A DNA stretch of 64,000 nucleotides from Neolewinella marina. GTDB lineage: Bacteria; Bacteroidota; Bacteroidia; Chitinophagales; Saprospiraceae. The stretch spans positions 248,001 to 312,000 of the forward strand of contig NZ_PDLO01000003.1 of NCBI RefSeq assembly GCF_002631205.1, given 5' to 3'. The translations under genes were made by a program, and so were the position numbers. Positions 7,767-16,210 of this stretch are shown here, piece after piece. The notes under the pieces are model-generated. The model searched no databases, was not told where the DNA came from, and was given only the letters and a program-made list of their open reading frames with translations. Every line of letters starts with the position of its first letter. The first letter of the stretch is position 1.

Positions 7767-9158
7767 TCAGGACGTCCGGCGCACGATCTGGGCGACCAGG
7801 TCGGCCTCAGAGACGAGCTTGTTCCCTACGTAGGCGGTTCCGCGCATCTGGCAGATGCCCCGGCGGACCGGAGCGGTCAATTCCATCTTGAACAGTATCG
7901 TATCACCGGGTACAACGAAGTTTTTGAACTTCGCGTTCTCGATCTTCAGGAAGTAGGTGTCCCAGTTTCCGGGATCCTCCTGCTGGGTGAGTACCAGCAG
8001 GCCACCGGTCTGGGCCATGGCTTCGATCTGCAGGACGCCCGGCATCACGTGGTTATTGGGGAAGTGCCCCTGGAAGAAGGCCTCGTTGAAGGTCAGGTTC
8101 TTTAGTCCGACGATGTGGGTATCGCTCATCTCGATGATCTTGTCGATCAGCATGAACGGGTACCGGTGGGGCATCACCTCGAGGATCTGCTCGGTGGTGA
8201 AGACGGGCTCGTCGTTGGGATTGTAGCGGGGGCGGCCCTTCAGGCGGCGCTGGTCCAGGTAGGCCTTCTTCAGCAGCTTGGTGAAGGCCACGTTCACCCG
8301 GTGGCCGGGCTTGGTGGCGAGGATGCGGCCGCGGATCGGTACGCCGAGGAGGCTGATGTCGCCCATCACGTCCAGCAGCTTGTGGCGGGCCGGTTCGTTG
8401 TGGAACTTCAGGTCCAGGGTGTTGAGGATGCCCTGCTCGGTCACCTCTACGGTTTCCTTGCCCATCTTCTGGGCCAGGGAGTTGAGGCGGGGCTGGGGCA
8501 CGTGGCGGTCGGCGATGACGATGGCGTTGGTCAGGTCGCCGCCGCGGATAAGGTCGTGCTCGAAGAGTGCTTCCAGCTCGTGGAGGAACACGAAGGTGCG
8601 GCAGGGGGCAATCTCGGTGGCGTAATCCTCGTAGCCGCGCAGGGTGGCGTACTGCTGACCGAGGACGGGGCTGTCGAAGTCGATCATCGACACCACTTCA
8701 AAACCGTCGTAGGGCAGCGCCACGATCTCGGAGCCGGTGGCCTCGTCGCGGAAGGTGATGGGCTCCTCCACCACGAAGTAGTCGCGGGGGGCATCCTGTT
8801 CTTCAAAGCCGGCGGCCAGAATCTTTTCCACGAAGGGGCTGGCACTGCCGTCCAGGATGGGGACCTCTCCGCCGTCGATTTCGATCAGAACGTTGTCGAC
8901 CTGCAGTCCGGAAAGCGCGCTCAAGAGGTGCTCAATGGTGGACACGGTGGCCGAGCCGCTGCCCAGGGTAGTGGATCGTTCGGTGCTGACGATCCGGTTC
9001 ACGTCGACGTTCATCAGCGGCTGATCGTCGAGGTCGACCCGCTGGAATTTGACGCCGTGACCTTCCGGAGCGGGCTTAAACGTTAGGTTCACCTCCTGGC
9101 CGGTGTGCAGCCCTACGCCACTAATACTGATGGTACTGGCTATCGTACGTTGGTTCAT
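7767..9158 (-). CDS. lpxC/fabZ: Bifunctional UDP-3-O-acyl-GlcNAc deacetylase / 3-hydroxyacyl-ACP dehydratase (LpxC-FabZ fusion)
   Basis: 463 residues from ATG 9158; a longer TTG frame is not needed. Residues 1-310 are LpxC: the zinc ligands correspond to His77 (STIEHLL), His259 and Asp263 (HKLLD), with His286 as the general acid. Residues 320-463 are FabZ, with the catalytic His365 (GHFPNNH) and Glu379 (PGVLQIEAMAQ). The fused form is characteristic of Bacteroidota and joins the committed step of lipid A synthesis with the dehydratase that competes for the same 3-hydroxyacyl-ACP pool. A good -7 element lies 52 bases before the start. lpxA and an ABC ATPase follow. No lpxD is in the window. 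Confidence 0.97.
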   Translation of the reverse strand: MNQRTIASTISISGVGLHTGQEVNLTFKPAPEGHGVKFQRVDLDDQPLMNVDVNRIVSTERSTTLGSGSATVSTIEHLLSALSGLQVDNVLIEIDGGEVPILDGSASPFVEKILAAGFEEQDAPRDYFVVEEPITFRDEATGSEIVALPYDGFEVVSMIDFDSPVLGQQYATLRGYEDYATEIAPCRTFVFLHELEALFEHDLIRGGDLTNAIVIADRHVPQPRLNSLAQKMGKETVEVTEQGILNTLDLKFHNEPARHKLLDVMGDISLLGVPIRGRILATKPGHRVNVAFTKLLKKAYLDQRRLKGRPRYNPNDEPVFTTEQILEVMPHRYPFMLIDKIIEMSDTHIVGLKNLTFNEAFFQGHFPNNHVMPGVLQIEAMAQTGGLLVLTQQEDPGNWDTYFLKIENAKFKNFVVPGDTILFKMELTAPVRRGICQMRGTAYVGNKLVSEADLVAQIVRRTS

Positions 9159-9210
9159 ATATGCTATCGTAACGGCGGATGGCAATTGCCACCCGGCTTG
9201 AAGTTGGCCG

Positions 9211-9218
9211 CAAAGATA
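9211..9218 (-). promoter_or_regulatory. -7 promoter element (TATCTTTG) of lpxC/fabZ
   Basis: Exact TAnnTTTG on the minus strand, 52 bases upstream of the lpxC/fabZ ATG. It sits just past the stop codon of the preceding ABC gene (9224), so the -33 region would lie inside that gene. No clear TTG is seen there. Confidence 0.55.
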
Positions 9219-9223
9219 GCAAG

Positions 9224-9955
9224 TCAGGCCTGATTATACCGGTGAGTGGGATCACTGACCCGAATCACGTGTTCGTTGGGCAGGTCGCTCTCGACTTCTC
9301 CGTCGCGCAAACGCACGATCCGGTGGGCGTGATCGGCGATGTCGGGTTCGTGGGTCACCAGGATTACGGTATTGCCGCGGGCCTGGATATCCTCAAAGAT
9401 GCCCATGATTTCAATGGAGGTTTTCGTGTCCAGGTTGCCCGTGGGTTCGTCGGCCAGAATGATGGCCGGGCGGTTCACCAGGGCCCGGGCGATGGCTACC
9501 CGCTGCCGTTGTCCACCGGAAAGCTCGTTGGGGCGGTGGTCGAGGCGGTCGCCCAGTCCCACGTCGTGCAATACTTCAGCGGCCCGCTCCCGCCGCGCCT
9601 TCTTGGGTAGTCCGGCGTAGACCAGGGGCAGGGCCACGTTTTCCAGCGTCGTCTGCCGGGGCAGCAGGTTGAAGGTCTGGAAGACGAAGCCGATCTTTTC
9701 GTTGCGGATCCTGGCCAGTTCCGCGTCTTCCATCTGGCTGACGTCCTTGCCGTCGAGCAGGTAACGGCCGGAGGTGGGGGAGTCGAGGCAGCCCAGGAGG
9801 TTCATCAGGGTCGACTTGCCCGAACCGGAGGGGCCCATCAGGGCCACGTACTCATTGGTCTGAATCTGCAGGTCGATGCCGCGCAGGGCACGTACCTGGG
9901 TTTGCCCCATGAGGTAGGTCTTGGTCAGTTGGTGAATGTCAATTACGGCGGCCAT
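9224..9955 (-). CDS. ABC transporter ATP-binding protein, LolD/MacB/FtsE type
   Basis: 243 residues. Walker [10 protein letters not shown] with the following LMNLLGCLD, signature [15 protein letters not shown], Walker [12 protein letters not shown] and the H-loop in [10 protein letters not shown] are all intact. The [16 protein letters not shown] wording is typical of the MacB/LolD group, which works with FtsX-like permeases on outer-membrane lipoproteins or small molecules. No permease is adjacent; a MacB-type permease gene lies alone at 60029-61264 and could be a partner. It follows gatC by 15 bases on the same strand. Confidence 0.92.
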   Translation of the reverse strand: MAAVIDIHQLTKTYLMGQTQVRALRGIDLQIQTNEYVALMGPSGSGKSTLMNLLGCLDSPTSGRYLLDGKDVSQMEDAELARIRNEKIGFVFQTFNLLPRQTTLENVALPLVYAGLPKKARRERAAEVLHDVGLGDRLDHRPNELSGGQRQRVAIARALVNRPAIILADEPTGNLDTKTSIEIMGIFEDIQARGNTVILVTHEPDIADHAHRIVRLRDGEVESDLPNEHVIRVSDPTHRYNQA

Positions 9956-9970
9956 GGGGCAATTTGTGGG

Positions 9971-10255
9971 TTAGATAACTCTCGGTACCCGGAAGAACAC
10001 CCCGTCGCTTTCCGGGGCGTTTTCCATTGCCCGTTCGCGGTCCAGGTGATCCCCGGCGCGGTCCGGCCGCAGTGCCTGTTCGGCCTCGGTCACGTAGCGC
10101 AGGGGCTCGACGTCTTCCAGGTCGAGTTCATTCAGCTTTTCCACCATCGCCAGGATGCGGGTCAGGTCACCGCGGAGTTTACCCAGGCGGTTTTCGGAGA
10201 CGTCCAGCTTGGCAAGATCGGCCAGCCGCAATACTAGGTCGTCGTCAACGGTCAT
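9971..10255 (-). CDS. gatC: Aspartyl/glutamyl-tRNA amidotransferase subunit C
   Basis: 94 residues from ATG 10255 (a TTG 18 bases upstream falls inside the promoter element). The pattern LADLAKLDVSE near the start, LNELDLEDVEP in the middle and the ending DGVFFRVPRVI are typical of GatC. It is the small subunit that stabilises GatA in the GatCAB complex, which amidates misacylated Glu-tRNA(Gln) or Asp-tRNA(Asn). gatA and gatB are not in the window. A -7 element lies 15 bases before the start. Confidence 0.93.
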   Translation of the reverse strand: MTVDDDLVLRLADLAKLDVSENRLGKLRGDLTRILAMVEKLNELDLEDVEPLRYVTEAEQALRPDRAGDHLDRERAMENAPESDGVFFRVPRVI

Positions 10256-10270
10256 TGAGGATGTTTTCGA

Positions 10271-10278
10271 CAAAGTTA
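10271..10278 (-). promoter_or_regulatory. -7 promoter element (TAACTTTG) of gatC
   Basis: Exact TAnnTTTG on the minus strand ending 15 bases before the gatC ATG; the leader that follows is A-rich. It lies in the 42-base gap after the DUF2452 gene, so gatC can be transcribed on its own. Confidence 0.6.
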
Positions 10279-10297
10279 ACCTCTGGCGGGGCGAATG

Positions 10298-10762
10298 CTA
10301 GTCTTCCAGGTCCTCCCGTCGCTCGATCACCTCCCAGGTGTGGTCGCCGAGCAGTCGCACGGTCGCCAGGTAGTGGTAAGGGGGGCGGGGGCCCCACTCG
10401 GCGGGACTCACCAGACTCAGCAGACTTTTGCCGTTGCTGCGCTCGTAGAGGTAGTAGGTCCGGTTCACGATCGGGTCGATGTTCATCTCCGCCTCGTAGA
10501 TGCGTTCGCTGACCGACATCCGGTGGGCGATCTCGTTGGCCTGGGCAGCCAGCAGTTCCATCTGCGCACGGATCTGGTCGAGCTGCTGGTTGGTCTGCTC
10601 GTACATGGCGGTCATGGCCAGACCGGTGATCTTGCCGCGGTCCACGGGCTTCACTACCGCCGCTCCGCGCTCGTGGGCGTAGGGGAGGAGCTGGGGGTTC
10701 AGGGCCACTTTCTTCCCGTCGATGGGGTTCTTGAATTCAGGTTTTTCTTCCTTGGCTGCCAT
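10298..10762 (-). CDS. DUF2452 domain-containing protein
   Basis: 154 residues. The conserved blocks of DUF2452 are all seen: NPID..KVALNPQLLPYAH near the N-terminus, GKITGLAMTAMYEQT, a helical MSVSERIYEAEMN stretch, YYLYER, LSLVSPAEWG, and the ending LLGDHTWEV. No signal peptide or membrane helix is visible, so it is probably cytoplasmic. Its function is unknown. It lies 24 bases after the 2H phosphoesterase gene on the same strand. Confidence 0.88.
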   Translation of the reverse strand: MAAKEEKPEFKNPIDGKKVALNPQLLPYAHERGAAVVKPVDRGKITGLAMTAMYEQTNQQLDQIRAQMELLAAQANEIAHRMSVSERIYEAEMNIDPIVNRTYYLYERSNGKSLLSLVSPAEWGPRPPYHYLATVRLLGDHTWEVIERREDLED

Positions 10763-10786
10763 GGTGGAGTAACGAACCGCCCCGGA

Positions 10787-11323
10787 TTAAGGTTTTCCGA
10801 AAGGCAGGTGGGTGATCAGGCTCCAGGGGCCACCGTCGTAGGTATGGCAGCTCAGCCCCTTCAGAGCGATGTGGCAAGGGGTAAACCGGGGCTGTAGTCG
10901 GCGCAACAGCCGGTGGGCGTCTTCCGGGGCCACCTTATTCTGTACCGTCAGATGAGGCCGGCCCCAGCTGTTCAGGTCCTGTGCGGTGAGTGAGGGGGAA
11001 AATTGTTCGACCAGGCGGGACCGCAGGTGCCGTAATCCGTCCGAAGCCACCGCGTACGCTACTCCCCGGCCCAGCAGGAATGGTGGTCGTATCTCCACCG
11101 GTACCGGAGGGAGCCCGGCGCAGGCATCGGCCGCAGCGTGCAGGAAAGCCCCGCGAATACCCGGGGGAATGTGGTGGAAGAGGGTCAGGTGGGCGTCGAG
11201 GTAGTTCCTTTCCGGCGGGAAGAAGCGGCGGCGCAGTGCGTTGAAGGGGGCCAGGTCTTCTTCGGCGAACCAGGCGGTTACCACCATCGGGCGATCGGCG
11301 GGCGGGGGCAGGGGGGGAGCCAT
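10787..11323 (-). CDS. 2'-5' RNA ligase family (2H phosphoesterase) protein
   Basis: 178 residues. The two HxT signatures of the 2H superfamily are present: AHLTLFH near residue 48 and PHLTVQNKV near residue 127, which together form the active site for 2',5' or cyclic phosphodiester chemistry. The natural substrate is unknown; relatives include LigT/ThpR and 1,2-cyclic phosphodiesterases. The ATG at 11323 gives a Pro-rich lead of 12 residues; the domain starts at the second Met (11287), which may be the true start. It is divergent from the TPR/SPOR protein gene, about 100 bases away. Confidence 0.82.
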   Translation of the reverse strand: MAPPLPPPADRPMVVTAWFAEEDLAPFNALRRRFFPPERNYLDAHLTLFHHIPPGIRGAFLHAAADACAGLPPVPVEIRPPFLLGRGVAYAVASDGLRHLRSRLVEQFSPSLTAQDLNSWGRPHLTVQNKVAPEDAHRLLRRLQPRFTPCHIALKGLSCHTYDGGPWSLITHLPFGKP

Positions 11324-11397
11324 ACCAGCTATTACCCCTGCGGTGCAGTACGGGTTCGGGTTAGCGGAAGGGGCACCGCCGCCGCAGGGAAATTACC

Positions 11398-11405
11398 TAT
11401 GTTTG
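11398..11405 (+). promoter_or_regulatory. -7 promoter element (TATGTTTG)
   Basis: Exact TAnnTTTG ending 20 bases before the ATG of the TPR/propeller/SPOR protein. It supports the start at 11426 over the longer frame from 11138. Confidence 0.6.
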
Positions 11406-11425
11406 GGGCGACCTATATTCCCGTC

Positions 11426-13759
11426 ATGAACCACGTATTCAAGACCCTGCTCTTCCTCCTTCCGACGCTGGCCGCCGTGCCGCTTGCGGCCCAGTTCCGC
11501 AGCGAGATGCGCACCGCCGACAAGCAGCTGGAGCTCCACGCCTATAACCTGGCGATCGAGAGCTACCGCCGCGCCCTGGACTACCGCTCCGACGATGTGG
11601 AAGCCCTCTCCCGCCTCGGCCACGCCCACCGGATGCTGAACCAGCTCGATACCGCCCGGATGTACTACGAACGGGCTATGGCCGACCGCCGCGTCGATGC
11701 CGAAACCCTGCTGGGCTACGCCCAGACCCTCCGGGGACTGGGGGAGTACGCCCAGGCCGAACCCCTCTTCGCGGCCTACGCCCGGGAAACGGACCCCACG
11801 GTGGGTAACCATTACGTGACCAGTACCCGGTTTGCCCAGCAACAACGGAACGAGCACGCGGGCTTCCAGGCCGAGCGAATGTCGATCAACAGCCTGGCCG
11901 CCGACTTCGGGGCCAGCGTGCCCCAGCCGGGCCGGCTGGTATTCAATTCCGGTCGGGCGGACGAGGACTTCGACGGTATGGCCGGGAACCGCCCCTACGT
12001 GGCCAACCTGGCGGCGGACGGCACGGCCTCCGACCCGGTGCCCCTGAGCTTTGGCTACCGCATTGAGAACGGATTCATTGGTCCGGTGAGCTACAGCCCC
12101 GACGGACGCACCGTGCTGTTCAGCCGGAACAATTTTACCCCCGGTACCCGCATGGTGCCCGAAGCCGGCATCACCCTTACCCTGATGGTCGCCGACGTCA
12201 ACCCCGAGGGGAGATGGACCAACGTGCGGCCCCTGCCGTTCAACGGAAACGACTTCAGTACCGGCTACGGCACCTTTGCCGCCAACGACGATCGCACGAT
12301 CTACTTCGCCAGCGACCGCCCCGGTGGTTACGGAGGATACGACATCTACCGGGCCTCCTTCGATGGCCGCGGCTGGGACGCCGTGCCCGAAAACGTAGGT
12401 CCCGCCGTCAATTCTCGCGGAAACGAAATCACGCCCTTCTTCGATGGCAACAGCCTGTTCTTTTCCAGCGACTGGCACCACGGCCTCGGCGGCTACGACG
12501 TGTTCCGGGCGGCCATGGAAGGGCGGCGCCCCACCACCCTTTACCACATGGGGGCAGCCGTGAACAGCAGCCGCGACGACCTGGGCTTCCTCTTTGATCC
12601 GACCGCCCAGACGGGCTACGTCACCAGCAACCGCCCGGCGGGAATGGCCTCGTCCGAAGACCTGTACTACATCAGCCCGGCCACCGGCGCTACCGAGAAC
12701 CGCCCGGCCGGAGCCGATAATGGTCCAGTCACTTCCGTCCCGGAGGGAGTTTCCGCCGACGACCCCGTGCCGTTCGGGGCGGTCCGCGGATACGTAACCG
12801 ACATCCAGACCAATCTTCCCATCGCCGACGCTACCGTAGTCATCACCCGCCGCAGCGATTCGACGTCAACCACCCTCACCACCGACGTCAACGGGGCTTA
12901 CTACACTTCGGTGCAGCCGTACACCACCTACGACGTATCCGTTGATGCCTTCGGCTATGCGCCCATGAACTTTCCGGTGACCACCGGTGGCGGACAGCAG
13001 TCCGACGCTTTCGGAAATATCCTGCTGCTGCCCGGTGCCGCCGGCGGAACCGTTAGCCATCCGGCTCCCACGGTGGGCAACGAACGTCCGGCTCCCACGG
13101 CCGCCAACGATCGCCCCGCGGCCCCTGCTCCCGCTCCCCGGCCCGTCGTCACCGAGCCTACCGGCGGTGGTGGCCCCCCGGCTCCTGCGACCTACGACCG
13201 GCCGGCGGCCACCCCCGCCCCGGGATTTGCCGTCCAGATCGCCAGCGTGAGCAACCGCCCCAACCTCCAGCAGTTCGAGAACCTGTCGACCTTTGGCCGG
13301 GTATACCTCCAGGAGGCCGACGGCCGCTTCAAGGTCCGCCTGGGCGGCTACGCCGACCGGGAAGCGGCCCAGGGTGCCGCCCAGCGTGCCCGCGACCTTG
13401 GCTACGCGGGAAGCTTTGTAGTGACGGAAGAAGGAGCTCCGGCCGCGCGGCCTTCCCCTGCGGCCCCGGCACCCGCCTCCGGGACACCGGCACCTCCCCC
13501 GGCACCGGCTCCGGCCGCCACCCAGGCTGCCTTCCGGGTACAACTCGGAGCCTTCGGCAAACCGGAAAACTTCGACCGGGAACGCGCGGCAACCCTCGGC
13601 ACCCTGCGGACGGAAAAGCGGGGTGAACTGACGGTCTTCTTCATCGATGACCTCACGAGCGCGGACCAGGCCCGGAGCGTGCGCGACCGCGCCCTGGAAA
13701 TGGGCTACCCCGGTGCCTACGCCCTGCAGTTGACCGATACGGGCTACCGCAAATTGTAA
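11426..13759 (+). CDS. TPR / beta-propeller / carboxypeptidase-regulatory-like / double-SPOR envelope protein
   Basis: 777 residues from ATG 11426. A signal peptide (residues 1-22, ending LAAQF) is followed by TPR helices to about residue 130, a PD40-type beta-propeller at about 165-440 (repeated FSSDW/FASDRPGGYGGYDIY blades), a carboxypeptidase-regulatory-like beta-sandwich at 447-518, a Pro/Ala-rich linker, and two SPOR domains (about 597-666 and 700-770, the second after another PA-rich linker). The TPR-propeller-CRD order is that of PorE, a periplasmic part of the type IX secretion system, but PorE ends in an OmpA-like peptidoglycan-binding domain and this protein ends in SPOR domains, which bind denuded glycan strands. 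It is probably periplasmic and wall-anchored; a role in T9SS is inference. Confidence 0.85.
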   Translation: MNHVFKTLLFLLPTLAAVPLAAQFRSEMRTADKQLELHAYNLAIESYRRALDYRSDDVEALSRLGHAHRMLNQLDTARMYYERAMADRRVDAETLLGYAQTLRGLGEYAQAEPLFAAYARETDPTVGNHYVTSTRFAQQQRNEHAGFQAERMSINSLAADFGASVPQPGRLVFNSGRADEDFDGMAGNRPYVANLAADGTASDPVPLSFGYRIENGFIGPVSYSPDGRTVLFSRNNFTPGTRMVPEAGITLTLMVADVNPEGRWTNVRPLPFNGNDFSTGYGTFAANDDRTIYFASDRPGGYGGYDIYRASFDGRGWDAVPENVGPAVNSRGNEITPFFDGNSLFFSSDWHHGLGGYDVFRAAMEGRRPTTLYHMGAAVNSSRDDLGFLFDPTAQTGYVTSNRPAGMASSEDLYYISPATGATENRPAGADNGPVTSVPEGVSADDPVPFGAVRGYVTDIQTNLPIADATVVITRRSDSTSTTLTTDVNGAYYTSVQPYTTYDVSVDAFGYAPMNFPVTTGGGQQSDAFGNILLLPGAAGGTVSHPAPTVGNERPAPTAANDRPAAPAPAPRPVVTEPTGGGGPPAPATYDRPAATPAPGFAVQIASVSNRPNLQQFENLSTFGRVYLQEADGRFKVRLGGYADREAAQGAAQRARDLGYAGSFVVTEEGAPAARPSPAAPAPASGTPAPPPAPAPAATQAAFRVQLGAFGKPENFDRERAATLGTLRTEKRGELTVFFIDDLTSADQARSVRDRALEMGYPGAYALQLTDTGYRKL

Positions 13760-13783
13760 TCCATTACCCGCCAATCCCCCGAA

Positions 13784-14674
13784 ATGCGCCTCCTGCTGCC
13801 CTTGCTGTTCTTCGCTGCCGTACTCACCGGCCAGGATCAGGTGTTTCCGGTGTACACGGGTCCCATTCCCTGCGCAAACGATCGCCCGCTGGGCAGCCGG
13901 AACGAAGCCGGCATCGGGCGCATCCTCACCGACGTAAGCGAGCCGGAGCTCCACTATTTCGCCCCGATACCCCGCTCGGGTCGGGCCGATGCCGTGATGA
14001 TCATCCCCGGTGGCGGGTACGCCATTGAGGCGTGGGACCTTGAGGGAACGGACATCGCGCGCTACCTCAGCCACGCGGGGTACCACGCCTTTGTCCTCAG
14101 CCACCGCCTGCCCGCCCGGGCCGAGCCGGAGTGCCGCTCCGAAGTGGCCCTGAATGATGCCCAGACTGGCTTGCTGCGCATTCGGGGCCTGGCCGATAGC
14201 CTCGGCTTCGCCACGGACCAGGTAGGGGTGATGGGCTTTTCGGCCGGTGGCCACCTGGCGGGTTCCGCCTCGGTCCACCCGCGGGAAGAAGGGGGTGTGA
14301 GCAGCCGTCCCGCCTTCAGTATCCTGGTGTACCCGGTCACCCTGATGGACGCGGACCGCCGCGGCCACGCCGGCAGCCAGGCCAACCTGCTCGGACCGGA
14401 GGAAGATGCCGACCTGCGGGAATATTTTCACCTTCCTGCTCAGGTGGATTCCCTTACCCCGCCCACCTTGCTCATTCATGCCTCCGACGACAAGGCGGTC
14501 CCTCCCCGCAATTCGCTGGAATATTATGCTGCCCTGCAATCCCACGGGGTAGCGGCCGACCTGAGAATTTACGCCACGGGCGGCCACGGATTCGGGGCGG
14601 CGCGCGAACGGGAAACCCCGGTCAGGGGCTGGTTGGAGGAAGTAACCAAATGGCTCTCCGCCCACTACAAATGA
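13784..14674 (+). CDS. Exported alpha/beta hydrolase (acetyl esterase / BD-FAE-like)
   Basis: 296 residues. A signal peptide (residues 1-17, ending VLTGQ) is followed by an alpha/beta hydrolase core: the oxyanion-loop motif PGGGY near residue 72, the nucleophile elbow GFSAGGH near residue 149, the acid in HASDDKAVPP and the His in GGHGFG. This matches the esterase group that removes acetyl groups from xylan or other glycans and the BD-FAE carboxylesterases. The exact ester is unknown. Its stop overlaps the start of the next gene (ATGA), so the two are translationally coupled. Confidence 0.85.
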   Translation: MRLLLPLLFFAAVLTGQDQVFPVYTGPIPCANDRPLGSRNEAGIGRILTDVSEPELHYFAPIPRSGRADAVMIIPGGGYAIEAWDLEGTDIARYLSHAGYHAFVLSHRLPARAEPECRSEVALNDAQTGLLRIRGLADSLGFATDQVGVMGFSAGGHLAGSASVHPREEGGVSSRPAFSILVYPVTLMDADRRGHAGSQANLLGPEEDADLREYFHLPAQVDSLTPPTLLIHASDDKAVPPRNSLEYYAALQSHGVAADLRIYATGGHGFGAARERETPVRGWLEEVTKWLSAHYK

Positions 14675-15639
14675 TTGAACTTCCCCCCCTGCACAGCGCG
14701 CCTAACCAGGCTGAACTGCTGGTTACCCACGAGGCCATCCACCCCTTCGTGCACCGCACCCCGGTGCTGACGAACCGGAGCATCGACCAGCTGGCGGGTG
14801 CCCGGCTGTACTTCAAGTGTGAAAACTTCCAGCGCATCGGGGCCTTCAAGATGCGGGGCGGCGCCTCGGCGGCCCTGCGGTTCAGCCCCCGGGAGCGGGA
14901 GCGCGGACTGGCCACCCACAGCAGCGGCAACCACGCCCAGGCCGTGGCCAAGGCCGCCCAGATTCTCGGGGTGCCGGCCTATATCGTCATGCCCCACGAT
15001 GCCCCCCGGGTGAAGGTCGCCGCGGTGGAGGGGTACGGTGCCCACATCACCTACTGTAACAACACCCCCCGCGAGCGGCAGGCAGCCCTGGAGGAGGTGA
15101 TCGCCGAGCGCGGCGCGGCCTTCATTCACCCCTACGACGATTACGGGGTCATTGCCGGACAGGCCACGGCAGCCCTGGAGCTCATTGAGGACACCGAGGC
15201 GGTACTCGACTATATCGTGGCCCCGGTTGGCGGTGGCGGACTGCTGGCGGGAACGGCCCTGTCCGCCCGCTACTTCAGCGTACAGGCGGAGGTGATCGGC
15301 GCGGAACCCGAAGCCGTCGACGATGCCCTCCGCAGCCTGCGCAGCGGCCGCATCGAGGAGAACGAAACCAATCAGACGGTGGCGGACGGACTGCGCACCA
15401 ACCTCGGAGAACGGAATTTCCCCATCATCCGCGATTACGTAAAGGACATCTTCACGGTCTCCGAGGCGGAGATCATCGCGGCCATGCGCATGATCTGGGA
15501 GCGGATGAAGATCATCGTCGAGCCCAGCTGCGCCGTACCATTAGCCGCTATCCTGCGGCATCCGGAAACCTTCCAGGGGCGGCACGTAGGCATCATCCTC
15601 ACCGGGGGCAACGTCGACGTGGACCGCCTGCCTTTCTGA
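14671..15639 (+). CDS. PLP-dependent serine/threonine dehydratase-like enzyme (serine racemase type)
   Basis: 322 residues from ATG 14671, which overlaps the previous stop by 4 bases; a longer frame from 14650 is unlikely. Fold-type II PLP enzyme: Lys60 in GAFKMRGG binds PLP, SSGNHAQ holds the substrate carboxylate, GGGGLLAG cups the phosphate, and TGGN is near the C-terminus. It has no ACT regulatory domain, so it is the short catabolic form (threonine dehydratase, serine racemase or hydroxyaspartate ammonia-lyase); the sequence does not decide between these. Confidence 0.9.
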   Translation: MIELPPLHSAPNQAELLVTHEAIHPFVHRTPVLTNRSIDQLAGARLYFKCENFQRIGAFKMRGGASAALRFSPRERERGLATHSSGNHAQAVAKAAQILGVPAYIVMPHDAPRVKVAAVEGYGAHITYCNNTPRERQAALEEVIAERGAAFIHPYDDYGVIAGQATAALELIEDTEAVLDYIVAPVGGGGLLAGTALSARYFSVQAEVIGAEPEAVDDALRSLRSGRIEENETNQTVADGLRTNLGERNFPIIRDYVKDIFTVSEAEIIAAMRMIWERMKIIVEPSCAVPLAAILRHPETFQGRHVGIILTGGNVDVDRLPF

Positions 15640-15665
15640 GGCGCGGTGGCTTCCCCCGCCCGCAG

Positions 15666-15673
15666 TATCTTGG
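15666..15673 (+). promoter_or_regulatory. Possible -7 element (TATCTTGG) of ribH
   Basis: One mismatch to TAnnTTTG, 15 bases before the ribH ATG, with an A-rich leader (CAAAATAAAGCC) after it. No clear -33 element. Confidence 0.4.
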
Positions 15674-15688
15674 GCGCAAAATAAAGCC

Positions 15689-16210
15689 ATGGCTTCCGCC
15701 CAGAAAAACCTCAGCAGTTACGACGATTCCTCCTTGCCCGACGCCGCGCCGATGACCTTCGGTATCGTGGTAGCGGACTGGAACGCCGACATTACCCACG
15801 AGCTCTACCGGGGCTGCTACGACACCCTGGTCAAGCACGGCGCCAAGGAGGAAAACATCCACACCGTCCAGGTGCCGGGAACCTTTGAGTTGCCGGCCGC
15901 CGGTCGCATCCTTGCCGCCCGGGAAAAGCCCGACGTGGTGGTCTGCCTGGGTTGCGTCATCAAGGGGGAAACCAAGCACGACGAATACATCAACAACGCC
16001 GTCAGCCAGGGGCTCGTCAACCTGAGCATCACCACCGGCAAACCCTTCATTTTCGGGGTGCTCACTCCGAATGACCACCAGCAGGCCCTCGACCGGGCCG
16101 GCGGCAAGCACGGCAACAAGGGCGTCGAGGCGGCCGTCACGGCCATCCGCATGGCGGAGCTTTACCGCAGCAGCAAGGGAGGATCCAAATCTATCGGCTT
16201 CGGGAATTAA
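15689..16210 (+). CDS. ribH: 6,7-dimethyl-8-ribityllumazine synthase
   Basis: 173 residues. It condenses 5-amino-6-ribitylaminouracil with dihydroxybutanone phosphate, the penultimate step of riboflavin synthesis. The VPGTFELP substrate-binding motif and the catalytic His97 in GETKHDEY are intact, as are FGVLTPND and the C-terminal helix (GVEAAVTAIRMAEL). An N-terminal extension of about 20 residues precedes the core and is probably flexible. It is convergent with xseA; the stops overlap by 4 bases. Confidence 0.97.
   Translation: MASAQKNLSSYDDSSLPDAAPMTFGIVVADWNADITHELYRGCYDTLVKHGAKEENIHTVQVPGTFELPAAGRILAAREKPDVVVCLGCVIKGETKHDEYINNAVSQGLVNLSITTGKPFIFGVLTPNDHQQALDRAGGKHGNKGVEAAVTAIRMAELYRSSKGGSKSIGFGN

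Noticed and set aside
13080-13520. Pro/Ala-rich repeats in the SPOR protein as a DNA repeat element
   Set aside because: They are ordinary linker codons between domains, in frame with the protein, with no flanking repeat structure.
12866-14665. Long minus-strand frame (599 codons) across the SPOR protein and esterase genes
   Set aside because: It spans two clear genes on the other strand and is Gly/Arg/Val-rich without motifs.
16100-16206. xseB (exonuclease VII small subunit) expected next to xseA
   Set aside because: The bases past the xseA stop are ribH on the other strand; no small-subunit frame exists there.
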